Shown here one piece after another: positions 57,835 through 64,000 of a stretch of 64,000 bases of DNA. The stretch comes from Dromiciops gliroides (taxonomy: Eukaryota > Chordata > Mammalia > Microbiotheria > Microbiotheriidae): positions 98,903,645 to 98,967,644 of the forward strand of contig NC_057862.1 in assembly GCF_019393635.1 (NCBI RefSeq). Reading direction: 5' to 3'. Below the pieces are notes generated by a model. The model was given only the letters and a program-made list of their open reading frames with translations, ran no database searches and was not told the origin of the DNA. The first letter of the stretch is position 1, and each line of letters starts with the position of its first letter. The translations under genes were made by a program, and so were the position numbers.

Positions 57835-58119
57835 AAAGATAACTTTTTGCAATAAGATCAAGACAATTCTGATAGGAACAGATCTACAAAGGGATATGGA
57901 TCAGTGAGTCAACTCCTCCCCCATTGCCACATCCCAGGAAATGAGATTAAAGGCAAGTGGGACAGAATTAAAGATGTAAATAAACTATGGGCTGAAACGC
58001 AGGTAATAAAAATAATAGGGAAATAGGATCAAAGTATGTACAGACTGGAGGACGCCTCTCCCAAGTGGCTGATTAACTTCTAGTAGGCACATACCCAGAA
58101 GACAAGCCATACTAGAAAT
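57835..58119. other. no gene seen
   Basis: Continues the sequence left of the SINE (57531-57657). A/G-rich, perhaps LTR or L1 5' debris; not assigned. Confidence 0.3.
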
Positions 58120-58330
58120 AATGGGGTCACTGAGGGCAGAAGTTTTTAAACTTTTTCCACTTGTGACCCCTTTCCCCTTGAGAAATTTTTACAAGACCCT
58201 GGGTATACAGGTATATAAAATAGGTATACGTAACTTTTTACTGTTGCCAAATTTTTTTGCGATCTACCCACACACACACATTCTTGCAACCCCATTGTTT
58301 AAGAAGTGTTATGATGAATACATAAACCAC
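58120..58330. mobile_element. hAT-like DNA transposon fragment
   Basis: gtttttaaactttttccact, tgtgacccctttcccc, ending ccccattgtttaagaag. Same general type as 12503 and 22375, but only one end is convincing. Confidence 0.35.
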
Positions 58331-58913
58331 GTGGATTTGATGGGGCTGCCCTATTATCCAAAAGAATTTTATGAAACCTTGAATTAATGAGATCAAAATG
58401 CCCTCCAATTGAACTTCAAACTGAACCTAGATACCTAGCAGATAAGTCCCTATCTACTGACTTCTTTCCCCGGGATAATAAGTAGATTTTTATGGTTCTC
58501 TAATCATCCTTGTAAAAACATCTGCACATCCTTGTCCTTGACAAACCCCTTTTGAATCATATAATTTTATCATAGTGTTTGCTTTAAGTTGAAGCTGTCA
58601 AACAGACTGGCATTCTTGTAATAGTTGAATTCTTAAACAGATTTGTATTTCATGTATTCTTGTTATAGTGTTTGCTTTTAAATTGATTTGTGTCATGCTA
58701 AACAAACGGATAACACCCTGTACCCATAGAGACCCAAACTAAGCTCTTTAACCAGTGAGCAGAAAAAGTTTATATACCTTCAAAAAAAAAAAAAGGATCT
58801 TTGAGCTCCTTCTTTGGAAGGAGTTCCCTTTCTTCTTTGGAAGAAGCATGATCATGCCTGTTTGTTTTGGAGACAAATAAGCTGTTGCTTTGTTTTCCTA
58901 GCAGTTCTCTGAC
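58331..58913. other. no gene seen
   Basis: AT-rich; an A12 run at 58783. Nothing recognised. Confidence 0.4.
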
Positions 58914-58923
58914 GTTGTTATCG

Positions 58924-58955
<32 letters not shown>

Positions 58956-58995
58956 GGTGGTGGTGGTGGTGGTGCTGTTATTGCTGCTGCTGTTT
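58914..58995. repeat. GTT / GGT / GCT trinucleotide microsatellite
   Basis: gttgttgtt, then about eleven ggt units, then gctgctgct. The reverse strand reads as Asn/Thr/Ser-rich peptide, which is not coding evidence. Confidence 0.95.
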
Positions 58996-59069
58996 TCATA
59001 GGACATGTAGGAAAACAAATTTTGAAAGAAGCTAGGACTTAGTGCACAAATTTCCATAACCTTACATAT

Positions 59070-60150
<1,081 letters not shown>

Positions 60151-60464
60151 TTTGTCTGGCACTACTGACTTGAATTCATCAAGAATTATACCCTTGCTAT
60201 CTCTTTGTTTATCTTCGGTTTTAGTTCTCTATTAACCATTTTTGGTTCTGCCCTTCCCAGTACAAGATCATTCCCATTTACTAACATATTTTTCCCCACG
60301 CATCAAAATCATGTTTACTGCACTAGAGTTTAAGAATCTATCCTCTTTCCTTTTTCATAATAGCAGCAAAATAAGAATTGAATAATTCTTTCTTCTCTTT
60401 ATCATCCATTATTATTTTCCTATCCACAGTGATCAGTAGTCTTATGCTTTCTTTGATAAAAGGA

Positions 60465-60585
60465 TCATAGAGTTAGAGCTTTAAGGGGCCTTAGAAGATA
60501 TCTAGTCCAACTAGCACATATCATGGGTGAGGAAACTGAGGTCTAAAGAGAAGTCACTTGGCTAAAGGTCACACAAATCAGGGAG
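60465..60585 (-). mobile_element. THER/MIR-type SINE
   Basis: agagttagagctttaagggg, ccttagaagatatctagtcc, ggtgaggaaactgaggtc. Confidence 0.75.
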
Positions 60586-60589
60586 ATAT

Positions 60590-61110
60590 AAAGCCAAAGA
60601 AGATAAAAACAGACCAATATCACTAATAAATATTAATGCAAAGGTCTTAAGTATTATATTAGGAAAGATACCTTAATAATATGTAATAATTATTCATTAA
60701 GACCAGATTGGATTTATAACATGAATGTAAGGATGGATTAATATTGGAAAACTTGAAACAAATAAATTAAAAACATAATGAGAAAAATCAGATTATTATA
60801 TCTATAGACACAGGAAAAGCCTCAGAATAGTCCTATTACTTGTTTATGATAAAACACTAAAAGCATAAAAGTAAAAAGAACTTTGATTCATATGATCAAA
60901 AGTATCTATATAAAACCAAAATCTAGCTTTATTTATTAAAGTGAAACACTAGAAGCTGTTCCAATAGAATCAGGTATAAAACAAAGATCCTCACACTCCA
61001 TTGTTATTTCGCATACTGCTAGACATGTTAACCATAGCAATAAGACAGTGAAAATAAATTAATGAATAAATATAAATAAAAGTAACAAAATTATCTCTAG
61101 TTTGCAATGT
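60590..61110 (+). mobile_element. L1 ORF2 fragment, sense strand
   Basis: Plus-strand translation follows the L1 RT: NRPISLININAKVLSIIL, then a DQIGFIT-like motif, INRMKKI, and further on LEAVPIESGIKQ-SSHSIV (parent type LEAFPL-TGTRQGCPLSPLL). The catalytic FADD region is absent. Opposite in orientation to the 52-60 kb block. Confidence 0.8.
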
Positions 61111-61116
61111 GGAAAC

Positions 61117-61690
61117 TGTGGCATTTCAAATTATATGTGGTCGCCTTATTATTGTCCCAAGTTTAGGGAAAATTAGCTGGGGTTTCTAATATTTTTGTTA
61201 CTTATAAATTAGAAGCTTTAGCACCAGTTTTGGGCATTAAGCATTTATTAAAGTATTAGTAAAGAGAGAACACTTGGCTCAGAAAGTTAAGAAAAGGCCT
61301 ATCTAGCCTAGAGCTCAGCCTGGCCTGCTTCTTCCTCCAAGTCTTCCTCCAGGAGTGCGTCGGAGAGCCTAACTGACAGTGGAAGCTTCCTCTGGGTCTG
61401 GAGGAGAAGCAGCCCTTCCACACTGCTCAAAGCTAATTGGCTAGCATCATTCAAGTCTATTGGTTTAATGGCCTTGAGGGTGGTTCATGAACAGAATGTG
61501 CTGAGGTCAGAGTTCAGAGAACACACACCCTGAGGGCCAGGCTCTCAGGTACGTGTGGTTCCAATAAAGTTAACTCCAAGTGAGTCAATCAGCAAAGTCA
61601 ATCCAATCAATCTTAATATAATTTCCTCGCTGGGGGCCTCTGGGTATCCCAAATCCCATTATTTTCTCACAAAACAAACCCTCTTTATGG
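61117..61690. mobile_element. LTR-like repeat, unassigned
   Basis: A repeat I recognise as common in marsupials but cannot name. It runs from tgtggcatttcaaattatat through agggaaaattagctggggtt and aagcatttattaaag to ccaataaagttaactccaag and ggcctctgggtatccc. An aataaa signal at about 61564 fits an LTR in plus orientation. Ends and strand are not settled, and no retroviral gene adjoins it. Confidence 0.35.
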
Positions 61691-61954
61691 TTTACATATA
61701 GAAGTAGTAATGGTACCAGTAATGTACGAAGATACAAAATAAATCCATAGGAATCAAAACCCAGGATAAAGAGAATAGGAAGAGAAGTTCCATTTAATAT
61801 AACAATATAAATTAAACTATACAGAAATTTCCTTACTAATGTACACATAAGCCTTGCATAAATATAATTACAAAAAAAATTTTATAGAAATAATGAAAGA
61901 GCTAAACCACTGAAGAGACAGGCAATGTTTATGGGTGGATTATACTAATATAAG

Positions 61955-62229
61955 GGCAGCTAGAGTAGGTGGGTGGGTGGGGGTGGGGGTGGTACAATAG
62001 ATAGAATGCCAGGCTTGGAGTCAGGAAGACTCATCTTTCTGGGTTCAAATCTAGCTTTAGACACTTACTAGCTGTGTGAATCTGGGCAAATCACTTAACC
62101 CTGTTTGCCTCAGTCTCCTTATCTGTCAAATGAATTGGGAGAAGGAAATGGTAAACAATTCCAGTATCTTTGCTGAGAAAATCCCAACAAAGAGTTGGAG
62201 ATGACTAAAAAACCACTAAACAACAACTA
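61955..62229 (+). mobile_element. Mar1-like CORE-SINE with a G-rich expansion in its head
   Basis: gggcagctag, then gtgggtgggtgggggtgggg at about 61968-61990 replacing the normal head, CORE, gagaaggaaatggtaaac, gagttggagatgac tail. Confidence 0.88.
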
Positions 62230-62344
62230 TGCCAATATCTATCATCAAAATGATCATGCTACTTAAATTACTCAAAAGACTTAGTACTATGCCAATCAAA
62301 TTGCCAAAGGGGCATTTTATAAAATTTTTAAAAATAACCAAATT

Positions 62345-62490
62345 TGGGGCAGCTAGGTGGCTCAGTGGATAAAGCATCGGCCCTGGATTCAGGAGGACCT
62401 GAGTTCAAATCCGACCTCAGACACTTGACACCTACTAGCTGTGTGACCCTAGGCAAGACACTTAACCCTCATTGCCCTGCCCCACCCCCC
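62345..62490 (+). mobile_element. WSINE1-like CORE-SINE with target-site duplication
   Basis: ggattcaggaggacc / cctcattgccctgcc subtype. Perfect duplication aaaataaccaaatt at 62331-62344 and 62491-62504. Confidence 0.96.
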
Positions 62491-62790
62491 AAAATAACCA
62501 AATTCACTTAGAGGAATAAAAGGTCGACAAGATCAAGAGACACAATGAAAAAAAAAAGTAGGCTAAAGAAAGCTTGAAATGACTAGATTTCAAACTAAAT
62601 CACAAAACATTATTTGTTAAAACAATCTGTAAATGGATAAAATATAGAAAAGTAGGTCAGTAGGACAGAATAGGCAAGTAAGACCTCTGATACCATATAT
62701 TGCAATATAATGAAAATTATAAAGAGGTTTAAGTGAGAGAGTTTCTTTTACACATACCTCACACTTTTGCTCTAAAGATCAAGAACAGTT

Positions 62791-62949
62791 TCTTTTGGTT
62801 TGTTTTGTTTTTTAATGGGGCAATGCAGGTTAAGTGATTTGCTCAGGGTCACACAGCTAGTAAGTGTCAAGTGTCTGAGGCTAGATTTGAACTCAGGTCT
62901 TCCTGAATCCAGGGTCAGTGCTTTATCCACCATACCACCTAGCTGCCCC
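62791..62949 (-). mobile_element. WSINE1-like CORE-SINE
   Basis: (ttttg)n tail, gatttgctcagggtcacac, taccacctagctgcccc head. Confidence 0.92.
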
Positions 62950-63047
62950 AAGAAAAAGATTTTTTAAATTGATACCTATTAAGCATTATCACGAATTTTT
63001 CCCCCTTCATTTCCTTCTCCTTCTCCCTTAATCATTCCCTCTACATG

Positions 63048-63072
63048 ATAGATAGATGATAGATAGATAGAT

Positions 63073-63123
<51 letters not shown>

Positions 63124-63139
63124 TGATAGATAGATAGAG
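63048..63139. repeat. (GATA)n microsatellite
   Basis: Over 20 gata units with a few atga and gattga interruptions, directly before a SINE head. Confidence 0.98.
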
Positions 63140-63141
63140 AT

Positions 63142-63392
63142 GGCAGCTAGGTGACTCAGTGGATAGAGTATCATGTGGAGTCAGGAGGACCTGAGTTCAA
63201 ATTTGGCCTCAGACATTTAGTAGCTATGTGACCCTGGGCAAGTCACTTAACCCTGTTTGCCTCAGTTTCCTCATTTATAAAATGAGCTGGAGAAGGAAAT
63301 GGCAAACCCTTCCAGTATCTTTGCCAAGGAAACTCCAAATGTGGTCATGAAGAGTCGTACACGACTTAAACAACCGAAAACAAGAACAAAGA
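63142..63392 (+). mobile_element. Mar1-like CORE-SINE
   Basis: ggcagctaggtgactcagtg head, CORE, gagctggagaaggaaatgg, tatctttgccaaggaaac, gagtcgtacacgacttaaac tail. Confidence 0.93.
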
Positions 63393-63649
63393 TAGATATA
63401 TTGGTCATAAGCCAGGAAAGAATTACAGACAGTATGGATGGACAATGAACTGGGCCTAGAGTTGAAAAGGAGGAAGAGAGCTGACTGGATTACTTTCAGG
63501 AAATTGCAGTGTTCTTTTACTGCCTCCATGGTGAACTGATGAACTTGCTCTCATGGGGCTTCATCTCCCAGACTCATTTGTCTAAAATCCAATTTAGAGT
63601 GAACCAGTTTAGTAGGAGAGAGGACCAGTTTCTAATAAGCACCAACAAG

Positions 63650-63822
63650 CATTGTGTGATGGAAGCAGCATAATACAGGGGGAATCACTAACTTTAGATC
63701 AGGAGAACTGGGGTTTAAACCCCAAATCTGCCACTTGCCTATCTGTATGACCTTGGACAAGTCACTTGGCTCTTCCAGGTCTCAGTTTCCTTATATGTAA
63801 AATCAGGGTGTCCAACCAGGTA
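63650..63822 (+). mobile_element. THER-type SINE
   Basis: ggaagcagcataatacagg head, gaccttggacaagtcacttg CORE, ggtctcagtttccttatatg. Confidence 0.75.
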
Positions 63823-63825
63823 TAC

Positions 63826-64000
63826 ATTTTAAAAAGTATTTTATTACTTTCCAGTGACATATAAGAATAGTTTTCAACATTTGTTTTCACAGGATTTTTA
63901 GTTCCAAATTTTTTTTCCTACCCTCCCTTCCCTCCCTCCTCCCCAAGACAGAAAGCAATCTGATATAGGTTGTATATGTACAATCACATTAAACATATTT
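63826..64000 (-). mobile_element. L1 3' end, running off the window
   Basis: Antisense 3' end: gtattttattactttccagt, C-rich ccctcccttccctccctcc, gcaatctgatataggttgta. It continues past the right edge. Confidence 0.85.

Noticed and set aside
63048..63139. Regular repeats resembling an array
   Set aside because: Simple GATA microsatellite; no spacer structure, and the genome is mammalian.

Overview
The window is mammalian genomic DNA, almost certainly from a marsupial and probably an Australian one. It is packed with two marsupial CORE-SINE types. One is short and tRNA-headed (WSINE1-like). The other is a Mar1-like element whose 3' end resembles the BovB/RTE tail. Older MIR/THER-type SINEs, L2/CR1-clade LINE pieces and long antisense fragments of marsupial L1 fill much of the rest. 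The short ORFs that recur all over the window are SINE translations, not genes. Family names were assigned from memory of the consensus sequences, without a repeat search.

One protein-coding locus can be supported: a minus-strand homologue of PLEKHS1 (pleckstrin homology domain containing S1), with exons between about 42.5 kb and 20.9 kb. It was assembled by eye from exons too short to stand out as ORFs. Seven consecutive coding exons (42461-42488, 39503-39591, 39278-39384, 37787-37921, 36837-36912, 34576-34695, 29936-30163) have good splice sites and compatible phases. Together they give 261 open codons covering the whole PH domain. The next two exons by homology (26037-26309 and 20924-21059) carry an immediate stop, frame shifts and a 1-base deletion, and no last exon was found. 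Either the gene is decaying from its 3' end in this lineage, or a shortened PH-domain protein is made.

Two retrocopies made by LINE machinery are clear. A 5'-truncated KMT2B (H3K4 methyltransferase) processed pseudogene lies at 32190-32838 inside PLEKHS1 intron 6, on the opposite strand, with a 16-base target-site duplication. A full-length 7SL RNA pseudogene lies at about 3623-3940.

Layout: 0-20 kb is repeat-rich intergenic DNA, where the convergent neighbour DCLRE1A would be expected by human synteny, but no exon of it was seen. 20.9-42.5 kb is PLEKHS1. 42.5-52 kb is intergenic repeats, with no CASP7 coding exon recognised. 52.2-60.2 kb is a block of at least three minus-strand L1-type insertions lying head to tail, with younger SINEs and L1 tails nested inside. 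60.5-64 kb holds a plus-strand L1 fragment, an LTR-like stretch and SINEs. There is no sign of prokaryotic genes, CRISPR arrays or tRNA genes.
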